Part shown: positions 34,973-45,516 of the stretch, piece by piece
Position numbering within the stretch: position 1 is the stretch's first letter
How the letters are laid out: every line of letters starts with the position of its first letter
Assembly (NCBI GenBank): GCA_945830575.1
Contig: CALZZE010000015.1
Span: 1 to 64,000, forward strand
DNA from: an uncultured Subdoligranulum sp.
GTDB taxonomy: Bacteria > Bacillota > Clostridia > Oscillospirales > Ruminococcaceae
Length of the DNA stretch: 64,000 nucleotides
Direction of reading: 5' to 3'
Translations under genes and position numbers: made by a program
The notes under the pieces: model-generated
The model's input: only the letters and a program-made list of their open reading frames with translations
Told to the model about the DNA's origin: nothing
The model's database searches: none

Positions 34973-35965
34973 TCAGCGCTCCTCGCGGAAGTAGGCAAGG
35001 CCCAGATGGGCAGGAGGCTGGTTTTCCTTTTTCTTTCGCAGGGAAACCACAATCAGCACCCCGATGGTGACCACATAGGGCAGCATCTGGATGAGGTCGG
35101 TCATGGCGCTGGACACCGTGATGCCCAGCAGGCTGGGCAGGAACTGGTACAGCCAGTACAGCATGCCGAACAGATACGCGCCCCAGATGGCGTTGAGGGG
35201 TTTCCAGGTGGTGAAGATGACCAGCGCCACAGCCAGCCAGCCCAGCGCCTCGATCTGGTCGGTGGTGGCCCAGATGCCCTGGTTGTAGTCCAGCACATAA
35301 TACAGGCCGCCCAACCCGCAGATGGCCGCCCCCACACAGGTGGCCGCATATTTGTACAGGGTGACGTTGATGCCGGCCGCATCGGCGGTGGCGGGGTTCT
35401 CGCCCACGGCGCGCAGGTTCAGGCCCACGCGGGTGCGGGTGAAAAACCAGTGCAGCACCACGGCCAGCAGCAGCGCCGCATAGGCCAGAAATCCGTAGCT
35501 GAACAGGATCTTGCCCGCGTCCCCCAGCTTGGACAGCACCGGCATCTGGGCCGCAAAGGCCTTGTTGGCCAGCGGCGCGGCGGCGTAGGAGGAGCCGTTG
35601 AGGATGAACACGCCAAAGAAGTTGGCCACGCCCATGCCGAAGGTGGTGAGGGCAAGACCGGTGACGTTCTGGTTGGCCCGCAGCGTAATGGTGAGGAAGG
35701 AATAAATGAGGCCGCCCGCCATGGAGGCCAGCACGGCGCAGACCAGCGCCACCACGATGCAGACAAAGGCGTTGGGACTGGCCGAAAGGGTCTCATAATA
35801 ATAGGCGCTGGCAAAGCCCGCAAAGCCGCCCAGATACATGATGCCGGGCACGCCCAGATTCAGGTTGCCGGATTTTTCGGTGAGGATCTCGCCCAGCGCG
35901 CCATACATGATGATGGTGCCGAAGGGCACGGCGCGCAAAATCCACGCGATCAGACTGCTGTGCAT
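34973..35965 (-). CDS. Nucleoside-type ABC transporter permease (NupQ-like)
   Basis: A 330-residue permease of the BMP-associated ABC family with eight to ten helices. Conserved sequence includes LRAVPFGTIIMYGALGEILTEKSGNLNLGVPGIMYLGGFAGF at the N-terminus and RTRVGLNLRAVGENPATADAAGINVTLYKYAAT, the loop that contacts the ATPase. It is the last of four genes (binding protein, ATPase, permease, permease) and starts one base after the preceding stop codon. The transporter probably imports nucleosides. Confidence 0.9.
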   Translation of the reverse strand: MHSSLIAWILRAVPFGTIIMYGALGEILTEKSGNLNLGVPGIMYLGGFAGFASAYYYETLSASPNAFVCIVVALVCAVLASMAGGLIYSFLTITLRANQNVTGLALTTFGMGVANFFGVFILNGSSYAAAPLANKAFAAQMPVLSKLGDAGKILFSYGFLAYAALLLAVVLHWFFTRTRVGLNLRAVGENPATADAAGINVTLYKYAATCVGAAICGLGGLYYVLDYNQGIWATTDQIEALGWLAVALVIFTTWKPLNAIWGAYLFGMLYWLYQFLPSLLGITVSSAMTDLIQMLPYVVTIGVLIVVSLRKKKENQPPAHLGLAYFREER

Positions 35966-35966
35966 A

Positions 35967-37067
35967 TTACCGCTCCTCCTTGTGCATGCCGCGGGGAACC
36001 ACGCGGTAGTTGATGAAGAACTCGCTGCCCAGAATGAAGAACAGGATGACGCCGGTGATGATGTCGGCGGCGTACTGGTTCAGCGAATAGGCGGAGGCGA
36101 TCTCCGATGCGCCGCGCTCCAGAAAGACCAGCAGGAAGGCGATGAGCGCCATGGTAAAGGTGTTGAACTTGGCCAGCCATGCCACGATGATGGCGGTGAA
36201 GCCGCGGCCGCCCGCCGAGGTGGTGGAGATGGTCTGGTCGCGGCCCGCCACGATGAGGAAGCCGCACAGGCCGCAGATGGCGCCGGAGATGAGCATGGTG
36301 CGCACCATGACACGACGCACGTTGATACCGGCATAGCGGGCAGTGTTTTCGCTCTCGCCCACCACGCTGATCTCGTAGCCCTGCTTGGAGTATTTCAGAT
36401 ACGCATACATGGCGAAGGTGAGCACCACCACCACGATGATGTTGATGTTGTACCGCTGGCCCATGAAGACGGGGAACCAGCCCGCCTTGGTGGCCTTGTT
36501 GAGGGTGCCGAGGCTGGAGGCGGAGCCGCGCATAATGTTGGTCATGCAGGCCACGATGGAGGTGGCCACGTAGTTCATCATGAGGGTGAACAGCGTCTCG
36601 TTGGTGTTCCAGCGGGATTTGAACCAGGCCGGGATGACGCCCCACAATGCGCCCGCCGCCAGCGAGGCCCCCGCCATGCAGAGGAACAGCAGCGGCGCGG
36701 GCAGGCTGCTGCCCAGATACACCATCACCAGTGCGGTGGCAAGGCCGCCGATCAGGATCTGGCCTTCACCGCCGCAGTTCCAGAAGCGCATTTTGAAGGC
36801 AGGCGCAAGGCCGATGCCCACGCAGAGCAGCGTGACCAGATCCCGCAGCATCCAGCTGAACCGGGTGGGGTTGGCGAAGGTGCCGCCCCACATGACGCCG
36901 TAGACGGCCAGCGGGTTCAGCCCAGTGACAAAGTAGATGAACATGGCGTCCACCACCAGTGCCAGCAGGATGGCCACGGCACGGACAAGAATTTTTTTCG
37001 GAAGCGTGGCGCCCTCGCGCTTGACGATGCGCACCAGCGGCTCCCGGACAGTCTGGGTGCTGCTCAT
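35967..37067 (-). CDS. Nucleoside-type ABC transporter permease (NupP-like)
   Basis: A 366-residue permease, the larger partner of the two in BMP-type systems. The conserved RFWNCGGEGQILIGGLATALVMVYLG and the cytoplasmic loop SKQGYEISVVGESENTARYAGINVRRVMV are present. The true ATG at 37067 overlaps the ATPase stop codon by four bases; the track's extra 39 residues lie inside the ATPase gene. Translational coupling with the ATPase is expected. Confidence 0.9.
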   Translation of the reverse strand: MSSTQTVREPLVRIVKREGATLPKKILVRAVAILLALVVDAMFIYFVTGLNPLAVYGVMWGGTFANPTRFSWMLRDLVTLLCVGIGLAPAFKMRFWNCGGEGQILIGGLATALVMVYLGSSLPAPLLFLCMAGASLAAGALWGVIPAWFKSRWNTNETLFTLMMNYVATSIVACMTNIMRGSASSLGTLNKATKAGWFPVFMGQRYNINIIVVVVLTFAMYAYLKYSKQGYEISVVGESENTARYAGINVRRVMVRTMLISGAICGLCGFLIVAGRDQTISTTSAGGRGFTAIIVAWLAKFNTFTMALIAFLLVFLERGASEIASAYSLNQYAADIITGVILFFILGSEFFINYRVVPRGMHKEER

Positions 37068-38605
37068 ACCCCGGCCTCCTTTACAAGATTGGTCATGCGC
37101 AGGCCGACTTCCTCCTTGGTGGCGGAGCGGCCGTCCAGAATCCCGTTGACCCTGCCGCCGCACAGGATGAGGATGCGGTCGCACAGCTCCAGCAGCACGT
37201 CCAGATCCTCGCCCACGTAGATGACGGCAACGCCCTTTTTCTTCTGCTCGTTCAGCAGACGGTAGATGGTGTAGGAGGTGTTGATGTCCAGACCCCGCAC
37301 CGCATAGGCGGTCATCAGCACGATGGGGTCGGCGGCCAGCTCGCGGCCCACCAGCACCTTCTGCACGTTGCCGCCGGACAGACGGGACACCGGGGTGTTC
37401 AGGCTGGGCGTGACAACGCCCAGTTCCTCCCGGATTTCCTCGGCAAGGTCATGGGGGGCTTTGCGGTCCACGATGGGGGAAACGCCCTTGCCGTAGCTTT
37501 TCAGCATCATGTTGTCGGTCATGCCCATGGAGCCGACCAGCCCCATGCCCAGACGGTCCTCCGGCACGAAGGACAGATGGATGCCCGCCTCCCGGATGGC
37601 CTTGGGGGACTTGCCCACCAGCTCCACGGGGGTGTCGCTGTCCGGCGGGAAGAACTCAATTTTAGCGCCCGGCGCGGCGGTCTGCAAGCCGGCGATGGCC
37701 TCCAGCAGCTCCTTCTGGCCGTTGCCGGAAATGCCCGCAATACCCAGAATCTCGCCGCCGAACACATCAAAATCCGCGTTGTCCAGCACGTGGTTGCCCT
37801 CGGGGCCGACCACCGTCAGGTTGCGGATGGCCAGACGGCGCACCGGGTTTTCCGGCACGGGACGGTCGATGTTCAGAACCACCTTCTCGCCCACCATCAT
37901 TTCGGTGAGGATGCTCTCGGTGGCGTTTTTGGTGGCGATGTCGCCCACGTACTCGCCCTTGCGCAGAATGGCCACCCGGTCGGAGATGGACAGCACCTCA
38001 TGCAGCTTGTGGGTGATGATGATGACCGCCTTGCCGTCCGCCTTCATGTTGCGGATGACCGCGAACAGCCGCTCGGTCTCCTGAGGGGTCAGCACCGCCG
38101 TCGGCTCGTCAAGGATCAGGATATCCGCGCCGCGGTACAGCACCTTGACGATCTCCAGCGTCTGTTTCTGGCTCACCGACATTTCATAGACCTTCTGGTC
38201 CAGATCCAGCGCGAACTGGTACTTTTCGCAGATGGCGCGGGCCTTGTCGTGGACCTTGCGCAGGTCGAATTTTTCGCCCTTGTCCATGGACAGCGCGATG
38301 TTCTCGGTGGCGGTGAACACGTCCACCAGCTTGAAATGCTGATGGATCATGCCGATGCCCAGACCCAGCGCGTCACGGGGGGAACGGATGTCCACCGGCT
38401 GATCGTCCACATAGATCTGGCCGCCGTCCGGGTAGTAGATGCCGGCGATCATGTTCATCAGGGTGGTCTTGCCGCTGCCGTTTTCACCCAGCAGCGCCAA
38501 AATTTCACCGCGGCGGACGTTCAGGGAAACGTCCTTGTTGGCAACGACCTCACCAAAGGTTTTGGTGACCCGTTCCAGCCGGATGGCGTTTTGCGGTTGC
38601 GCCAT
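37064..38605 (-). CDS. Nucleoside-type ABC transporter ATP-binding protein (NupO-like, two NBDs)
   Basis: A 513-residue fused double ATPase. NBD1 has Walker A GENGSGKT, a signature region reading MSVSQKQTLEI (the usual glycine is Ser) and Walker B LILDEPT followed by AVLTPQE, as in the simple sugar/nucleoside family. NBD2 has GISGNGQKELLEAIAG in place of Walker A, LSGGNVQKVLVGREL as signature, and TAYAVRGLD where relatives show QPTRGLD. NBD2 degeneracy is normal for this family. The ATG at 38605 follows GAGGAGGAG; the track start is 12 codons early. Confidence 0.92.
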   Translation of the reverse strand: MAQPQNAIRLERVTKTFGEVVANKDVSLNVRRGEILALLGENGSGKTTLMNMIAGIYYPDGGQIYVDDQPVDIRSPRDALGLGIGMIHQHFKLVDVFTATENIALSMDKGEKFDLRKVHDKARAICEKYQFALDLDQKVYEMSVSQKQTLEIVKVLYRGADILILDEPTAVLTPQETERLFAVIRNMKADGKAVIIITHKLHEVLSISDRVAILRKGEYVGDIATKNATESILTEMMVGEKVVLNIDRPVPENPVRRLAIRNLTVVGPEGNHVLDNADFDVFGGEILGIAGISGNGQKELLEAIAGLQTAAPGAKIEFFPPDSDTPVELVGKSPKAIREAGIHLSFVPEDRLGMGLVGSMGMTDNMMLKSYGKGVSPIVDRKAPHDLAEEIREELGVVTPSLNTPVSRLSGGNVQKVLVGRELAADPIVLMTAYAVRGLDINTSYTIYRLLNEQKKKGVAVIYVGEDLDVLLELCDRILILCGGRVNGILDGRSATKEEVGLRMTNLVKEAGV

Positions 38606-38641
38606 AGTGCCAAACTCCTCCTCACATTCTAAAACCAACAT

Positions 38642-38670
38642 AAGGGAAGCCCGGTTTACGGGCTTCCCTT
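38642..38670 (-). promoter_or_regulatory. Intercistronic stem-loop between binding protein and ATPase genes
   Basis: AAGGGAAGCCCG / CGGGCTTCCCTT forms a strong hairpin 20 bases after the binding-protein stop. On the minus strand it lacks a U run, so it is more likely an mRNA-stabilising or partial-attenuation element that leaves more binding protein than transporter. That role is inferred. Confidence 0.6.
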
Positions 38671-38689
38671 GTATGGATTTTGGGGTACC

Positions 38690-40024
38690 TTACGCCACGG
38701 GCTCGGCGTCCTCCACGATGCCATCGATGCGCAGAGCGAAGTAGGGAGCGCTGCGCAGGGTGCTCTCGGAGAAGTAGCCATCGGTGATGGCCTCCTTCGT
38801 CTCGCCCTCGTAGACGGCTACCGGCGTGCCGGTGCTGTAATCGTAGTAGGTCAGATCGATGGGCGCAGAGGTGACGGTCTCGCCGCCCACGGTGAAGGTG
38901 GCGGTGTCGAACACGTGCAGGCTGCCGTCCTTCAGAGCGGCCTCGGCGGCGGCAACGGCCTCAGCGGTGCCCTCGGCGCACTCGGGGCCAAGCTCGGTGA
39001 TGGCAACGGCGCCCTCGGAGTAGCCCTTGGACCAGTCGGTGGGAACAGGCTCGCCGTTCGCAATATCGGAGAAGGCTTCCTTGTAGTAGACGCTCCACAC
39101 GTTGGTGGCGGAGGTCAGAGCGGCGGTGGGAGCGGTGGCCAGCATGTCGATGTTGTAGCCGACGGAGTAGCAGATCTTGCCGCCGTCCTTCAGCTTCTGC
39201 ACGGCAGCGGGGGCACCGGTGGAGTCAGCATGCTGGCCCACGATGACGGCGCCGTTGGCGACCAGAGCCTCAGCGGCAGCGCCCTCCTTGGAGATGTCGA
39301 ACCAGGAGTTGGTGTACATGACCTCCATGGTGACGGTGGGGAACACGCTCTTGACGCCCAGATAGAAGGCGGTGTAGCCGGAAACGACCTCCGCGTAGCT
39401 GAAAGCGCCCACATAGCCGATCTTCACGTTGCCGTCGGCGTCAAAGCTTTCGGGCTGGGTCTCAGGGGTCAGCGTACCGGACTCGGTCAGCTCCTTCAGC
39501 TTGAGGCCGGCCACGACGCCGGAGACATAGCGGCTCTCGTAGACAGAGGTGAAAGCGTTCTTGAAGTTGTCCAGGCCGGAGATGGCGGCGAAGTCACCGG
39601 TCATGGAAACGAAGGTGACATCGGGGTACTTCTCGGCAACCTCGACCATGTAGGTCTGATGGCCGTAGGAGTTGGAGAAGATGGCCTGGCAGCCCTGGCC
39701 GACCAGGTCCTCGGCGGCGTCGGCGCAGTCAGAGCTTTCCTCGACCTTGTACTTCCAGATGATCTGGTCGTCAGACATGCCCAGCTCGGCGGCGGCGGCC
39801 TTGATGCCCTCGATGTGGGCGGCGGAATAGCCCTCGGTCTCGTCACCGACCAGGATCACACCGATCTTCAGGTCGCTGGCGTTGCCGCCCTCAGCGGCGG
39901 CCTCGCCGGTGCTTTCGGTGGACGCGGCAGTGGAAGTGGTGGTGGTGGCAGTGGCGCCGCAGGCAGCCATGCTGAACACCATGGCGCAGGACAGAACAAT
40001 GCCCAGCAGTTTTTTCATGTTCAT
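38690..40024 (-). CDS. BMP family nucleoside-binding lipoprotein
   Basis: A 444-residue extracellular substrate-binding lipoprotein. The lipobox is SMAACGA with Cys22, followed by a Thr/Ser/Ala-Glu linker. The BMP (Med/PnrA-like) domain contains FSNSYGHQTYMVEVAEKYPDVTFVSMTGDFAAI, KIGYVGAFSYAEVVSGYTAFYLGVKSVFP and VIVGQHADSTGAPAAVQKL. PnrA-type proteins bind purine nucleosides; other BMP proteins bind autoinducer-like or riboflavin ligands, so the ligand is not certain. It leads the operon with its own promoter. Sequence is Ala-rich and somewhat longer than the usual 350-400 residues. Confidence 0.9.
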   Translation of the reverse strand: MNMKKLLGIVLSCAMVFSMAACGATATTTTSTAASTESTGEAAAEGGNASDLKIGVILVGDETEGYSAAHIEGIKAAAAELGMSDDQIIWKYKVEESSDCADAAEDLVGQGCQAIFSNSYGHQTYMVEVAEKYPDVTFVSMTGDFAAISGLDNFKNAFTSVYESRYVSGVVAGLKLKELTESGTLTPETQPESFDADGNVKIGYVGAFSYAEVVSGYTAFYLGVKSVFPTVTMEVMYTNSWFDISKEGAAAEALVANGAVIVGQHADSTGAPAAVQKLKDGGKICYSVGYNIDMLATAPTAALTSATNVWSVYYKEAFSDIANGEPVPTDWSKGYSEGAVAITELGPECAEGTAEAVAAAEAALKDGSLHVFDTATFTVGGETVTSAPIDLTYYDYSTGTPVAVYEGETKEAITDGYFSESTLRSAPYFALRIDGIVEDAEPVA

Positions 40025-40112
40025 TTCCCTCCATTAAAATTTTACGGTAAAAAATCAAAAACGGGCTATCCGATCGGGACGAACAGCCTCGTTGATGAAT
40101 CCAACATGGTCT

Positions 40113-40141
40113 ATTTTATCGAAAGAGCGCGGGTTTTGCAA
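40113..40141 (-). promoter_or_regulatory. BMP transporter operon promoter
   Basis: TTGCAA, 17 bases, TAAAAT on the minus strand. The leader of about 80 bases contains small stems but no riboswitch I recognise. Confidence 0.65.
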
Positions 40142-40250
40142 TGGTTTTTAATATTTTGTAAAAACTTTGTGTAAGAATGGAAAAAGTTATGCCCATGAGG
40201 GGAAATTCCCGGTCAAAGCGCACAATGAAATCCGTCAAAAGTATGACATT

Positions 40251-41609
40251 TCACGATTCCGGCAGGCTGCGGAAGTAACGCAGCGTCAGCGGCAGGGCGA
40301 TGGCAAACACCACGATGTCCGCCAGCGGGCCGGCCATCTGCACGCCCAGCAGCCCGCAGAACCGGGGCAGGAGCAGCAGCGCCGGGATGTAAAAGGCCAG
40401 CTGGCGGCCGAAAATCAGCACCGTGCTGGTGACGGGTCTGCCCACGATCTGAAACAGAATGTTGGCGCTGTTGGCAAAGTTGGCCAGCGGCAGCGCCACG
40501 CAGATGAGACGCAAAGCGGTGCGCCCCACCTCGATGACCTGCGGGTCGTCCCGGAAAATGCCCACCAGCTGCGGCGCGAAGACAATGCCCACCGCCCCGA
40601 AGGCCACCATGCTGAGCATGCTGACCTTCACGGAAAAGGCAAAGGACGCCCGCACCCGGCGCCAGTCCTGCTTGCCGTAGGCGTAGCCGATGACCGGCTG
40701 GCTGCCCTGGTTCATGCCGTTGGACACCGCGTTGGACAGGTACAGCAGCCGGGCGCAGATGCTCATGGCCGCGATGGCAGCGTCACCCCAGCCGCCCGCC
40801 ACGGTGTTCAGCACCACGTTGGCCAGCATGTTGCAGCAGTGGCGGAACAGCGAGGGTGCGCCGGTGGTGAACAGCAGCCGGTACTGCTCCCACCGGCGGG
40901 CCAGCGTGCGTACATCCAGCTGAACGCGGGTGACGCCCTGCAGATAAAATTGCAGGTTGATGACCCAGGACACCATCTGGCTGAGCATGGTGGCCGCCGC
41001 CGCGCCGGCGATGCCCTAGCCGAACCCGAAGATGAACAGCGGGTCCAGCAGCATGTTCAAAATGCCGCCGGAGATCTGGCCCACCATGCTTTCCCGGCTC
41101 AGCCCCTCCGCCCGCAGGCATTGCCCGAAGGCCATGCTGCACGCCGAGAACGGCCCGCCCAGCAGGATGAAAAAGGCGTACTGTCTGGCATAGGGCAGGA
41201 TGGTCTCGGTGGCGCCCAGCATCCGCAGCAGGGGGTCGCCGCCCGCAAAGCAGACTGCCGCCAGCACCACGCCGAAGGCAAAGCTGAGCACAAAGGAGGT
41301 GTTTGCCATGGTCTGGGCGTCCTGCTCCCGCCGGGCGCCCAGCATGCTTGACACCAGCATGGACGCGCCGGTGCCCACCCAAAAGCCCAGCGCCAGCAGC
41401 ACTATGCTGATGGAAAACACCACGCCCACCGCCGCCGTGGCCGAGGTGCCGATCTGCCCCACGAAAAAGGTATCCGCCAGATTGTAGATGCTGGTGATGA
41501 GGGTGGTGACCATGCTGGGCACCGCCAGCGACAAAATCAGCGGCCCCACCGGGGCGGTGGTCATTTTCAGGTATTGCGCGTCATTTTTCTGAAGTTCTGT
41601 CTGTTCCAT
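40251..41609 (-). pseudogene. MATE family efflux transporter interrupted by an in-frame TAG
   Basis: The two ORFs at 41016-41648 and 40251-40988 are the N- and C-terminal halves of one MATE (multidrug and toxic compound extrusion) transporter of about 452 codons. They are in the same frame and separated by only one amber codon at 41016-41018, in ...LDPLFIFGFG-stop-GIAGAAAATMLSQ. That region is a typical MATE junction where a W, M or other residue is expected; TGG to TAG would be a single change. The rest is intact: MTTAPVGPLILSLAVPSMVTTLITSIYNLADTFFVG opens it, and the C-terminal half keeps MNQGSQPVIGYAYGKQDWRRV. The ribosome binding site is weak. It could be a real recent loss or a base-call error. 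Confidence 0.85.
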
Positions 41610-41616
41610 AACACAC

Positions 41617-41646
41617 CAAAAGCGAGGGCGTTTGCAGCGCCCCCGC
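41617..41646 (-). terminator. dnaJ operon terminator
   Basis: On the minus strand GCGGGGGCG / CGCCCTCGC followed by TTTTGG, directly after the dnaJ stop codon. It lies within the upstream region of the MATE gene. Confidence 0.65.
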
Positions 41647-41651
41647 ATGAA

Positions 41652-42809
41652 TCACATAAAGCGGTCTTTCAGATTTTTGAAAAAGCCCTTGCGTTTCTCG
41701 TAATTTTCGTCCTTGAGGGTGGCCTCAAAGGCTTTCAGCGCGTCACGCTGGGTCTTGGTGAGCTTTTTGGGAATTTCCACGTCCACAATGACGTACTGGT
41801 CTCCCCGGCCCCGGCCGTTGAGATACTGGATGCCCTTGCCGCGCAGCCGGAACTTGGTGCCGCTCTGGGTCCCCTCGGGGATGCGCTGGGACACCTTGCC
41901 GTCCACGGTGGGCACCTCGATCTCATCGCCCAGCACCGCCTGCGAGTAGGTAATGGGCACCCGCACCGTCACATCGTAGCCGTCCCGCTCAAACACCGGG
42001 TCCTGCTTGACGGTGATGTGTACAATGACGTCGCCGGAGGGGCCGCCGTTGCTGCCCGCATCGCCCTGACCGCGCAGCGCGATGTTCTGGTCGTCATCGA
42101 TACCGGCGGGAATTTTCACCTCCAGCGTCTTGCGGGTGCCGGTCTTGCCGGTGCCGCGGCAGGTCTTGCAGGGGTTCTGGATGATGGTGCCGCGCCCGCC
42201 GCAGTGGGGGCAGGGCTGCTGGCTCTGCATCACGCCAAAGGGGGTGCGCTGCTGGGTCACCACATAGCCCCGGCCACCGCAGTCCGGGCAGGTCTGGGGG
42301 CTGGTGCCCTTTTCGCAGCCGCTGCCGCCGCAGTCCGGGCAGGTCTGCTGCCGGTTGATGGTAATTTTCTTGCTGGCGCCGTGGGCGGCCTCCTCGAAGG
42401 TCAGGATCACACTGGCCTGAATGTCGTGGCCCTTGCGGGGGGCGTTGGGGTTGGAGCGTGCGCCGCCCCCAAAGCCGCCGAAGCCGCCGCCGAAAATGTC
42501 CCCGAAGATATCGCCCAGATCCACGCCGCCAAAGCCGCCGCCGAAACCGCCGGGGCCGCCCTGACCCGCGCCGTAGTTGGGATCCACACCGGCAAAGCCG
42601 AACTGGTCATACCGGCGGCGCTTGTCCGGGTCGGACAGCACATCGTTGGCCTCGTTGACTTCCTTGAACTTTTCCTCGGCCTCTTTGTCGCCGGGGTTCA
42701 GGTCGGGGTGGTATTTTTTCGCCAGCTTGCGGTAGGCGCTTTTGATCTCGGCATCGCTGGCGTTCTTGCCAATGCCGAGGACCTCATAATAATCGCGTTT
42801 ATCTGCCAT
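41652..42809 (-). CDS. dnaJ: Chaperone protein DnaJ
   Basis: A 385-residue type I Hsp40 that delivers substrates to DnaK and stimulates its ATPase. The J domain starts [41 protein letters not shown] with the HPD motif, followed by a Gly/Phe-rich linker, four zinc repeats ([32 protein letters not shown]) and two C-terminal beta domains. The ATG at 42809 follows AAGGGTG; the track start is 19 codons early. It is separated from dnaK by 190 bases of non-coding DNA. Confidence 0.96.
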   Translation of the reverse strand: MADKRDYYEVLGIGKNASDAEIKSAYRKLAKKYHPDLNPGDKEAEEKFKEVNEANDVLSDPDKRRRYDQFGFAGVDPNYGAGQGGPGGFGGGFGGVDLGDIFGDIFGGGFGGFGGGARSNPNAPRKGHDIQASVILTFEEAAHGASKKITINRQQTCPDCGGSGCEKGTSPQTCPDCGGRGYVVTQQRTPFGVMQSQQPCPHCGGRGTIIQNPCKTCRGTGKTGTRKTLEVKIPAGIDDDQNIALRGQGDAGSNGGPSGDVIVHITVKQDPVFERDGYDVTVRVPITYSQAVLGDEIEVPTVDGKVSQRIPEGTQSGTKFRLRGKGIQYLNGRGRGDQYVIVDVEIPKKLTKTQRDALKAFEATLKDENYEKRKGFFKNLKDRFM

Positions 42810-42836
42810 ACAATCACCCTTGCTTAGCCCACATAA

Positions 42837-42861
42837 GCCGCCGCCGAAGCTCGGCGGCGGC
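42837..42861 (-). promoter_or_regulatory. Stem-loop in the dnaK-dnaJ spacer
   Basis: GCCGCCGCCGA / TCGGCGGCGGC makes an 11-base stem near the dnaJ start, without a U run. The rest of the 190-base spacer (42810-42999) holds other small inverted repeats, for example ATCGTGCG / CGCACGAT, and no gene. It may limit dnaJ expression relative to dnaK or stabilise the mRNA. Confidence 0.5.
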
Positions 42862-42999
42862 AACATGGGTGAATCTTTCTGCTCTGTTTTCCATCATTGT
42901 CGGCTCCCGCCGACCTTTGCAGAGGAAGCGGGCTCGCTTTTCGCTCCGCCCTGTGACGCATCGTGCGCCGCACGATCGCACGTCATAGCCGTGCGGGCG

Positions 43000-44829
<1,830 letters not shown>

Positions 44830-44905
44830 ATTATATACTCCCTTTCAAAATGTGTGTGGGTGTTTTCCTGTTTTCTATGAATACGGCCTGTGGGCCGGAT
44901 TCCCG

Positions 44906-45502
44906 TTATTCGGCCACGACCACCGTGGCGTGGCGGATGATCTTGTCGCCCAGCTTGTAGCCTTTCTGGAAGACCTGCACCACGGTGCCGCTCTCCTTGC
45001 CCTCCACGGGGACCTGCTGGACGGCGTTCATCAGGTTGGGGTCAAATTCCCTGTCCATGGCCTCAATCTCGCTGATGTTCAGCTTTTCCATGGCCTTGGC
45101 GGCTTTATCCAGCGTCATGGTGACGCCCTTTTTGTAGTTTTCATCGGCGCAGGGAGCGTCGGCGGCCATGTTCAGCGTGTCCAGAATGTCCAGAATCTGC
45201 GTCACGGCAAAGGAGACGCCGTCATTGAATTTCTGGTCGGCCTCCCGGGCGCTGCGCTTGCGGAAGTTGTCGTACTCTGCGGCGGTGCGCAGCAGGCGGT
45301 CGTTCAGCTCCTTGGCCTTGTTCTCGGCGGCCTCCGCCTTGGCCTTGGCGCCCTCCAGCTCCTGCTGGAGCTTTTTGCTGTTTCCGAAAATGCCCTTCTT
45401 TTCTTCCTTCTTCTCCGGGGTTTCGGGGGTTTCCGGGGCCGGTGCAGGCTGTTCGGGGGTCTCGGTCTCGGGGGTGGTGTTTTCCTTCTGTTCGGGGTTC
45501 AT
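44906..45502 (-). CDS. grpE: Nucleotide exchange factor GrpE
   Basis: A 198-residue dimeric cochaperone that releases ADP from DnaK. An acidic, Glu/Pro/Thr-rich N-terminal tail leads to a long coiled coil (LQQELEGAKAKAEAAENKAKELNDRLLRTAAEYDNFRKRS) and the C-terminal domain with VQQVPVEGKESGTVVQVFQKGYKLGDKIIRHATVVVAE. The N-terminal 40 residues are low-complexity and variable in the family. It lies between hrcA (14-base gap) and dnaK. Confidence 0.95.
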   Translation of the reverse strand: MNPEQKENTTPETETPEQPAPAPETPETPEKKEEKKGIFGNSKKLQQELEGAKAKAEAAENKAKELNDRLLRTAAEYDNFRKRSAREADQKFNDGVSFAVTQILDILDTLNMAADAPCADENYKKGVTMTLDKAAKAMEKLNISEIEAMDREFDPNLMNAVQQVPVEGKESGTVVQVFQKGYKLGDKIIRHATVVVAE

Positions 45503-45516
45503 GCTGTACCTCCTGT

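Noticed and set aside
40025-40112. Purine riboswitch upstream of the nucleoside transporter
   Set aside because: I looked for the conserved purine-aptamer loops and three-way junction and did not see them.
40251-40988. C-terminal MATE half as an independent gene
   Set aside because: Its first ATG lies inside a MATE domain, lacks a ribosome binding site and is in frame with the upstream half, so it is treated as one broken gene.
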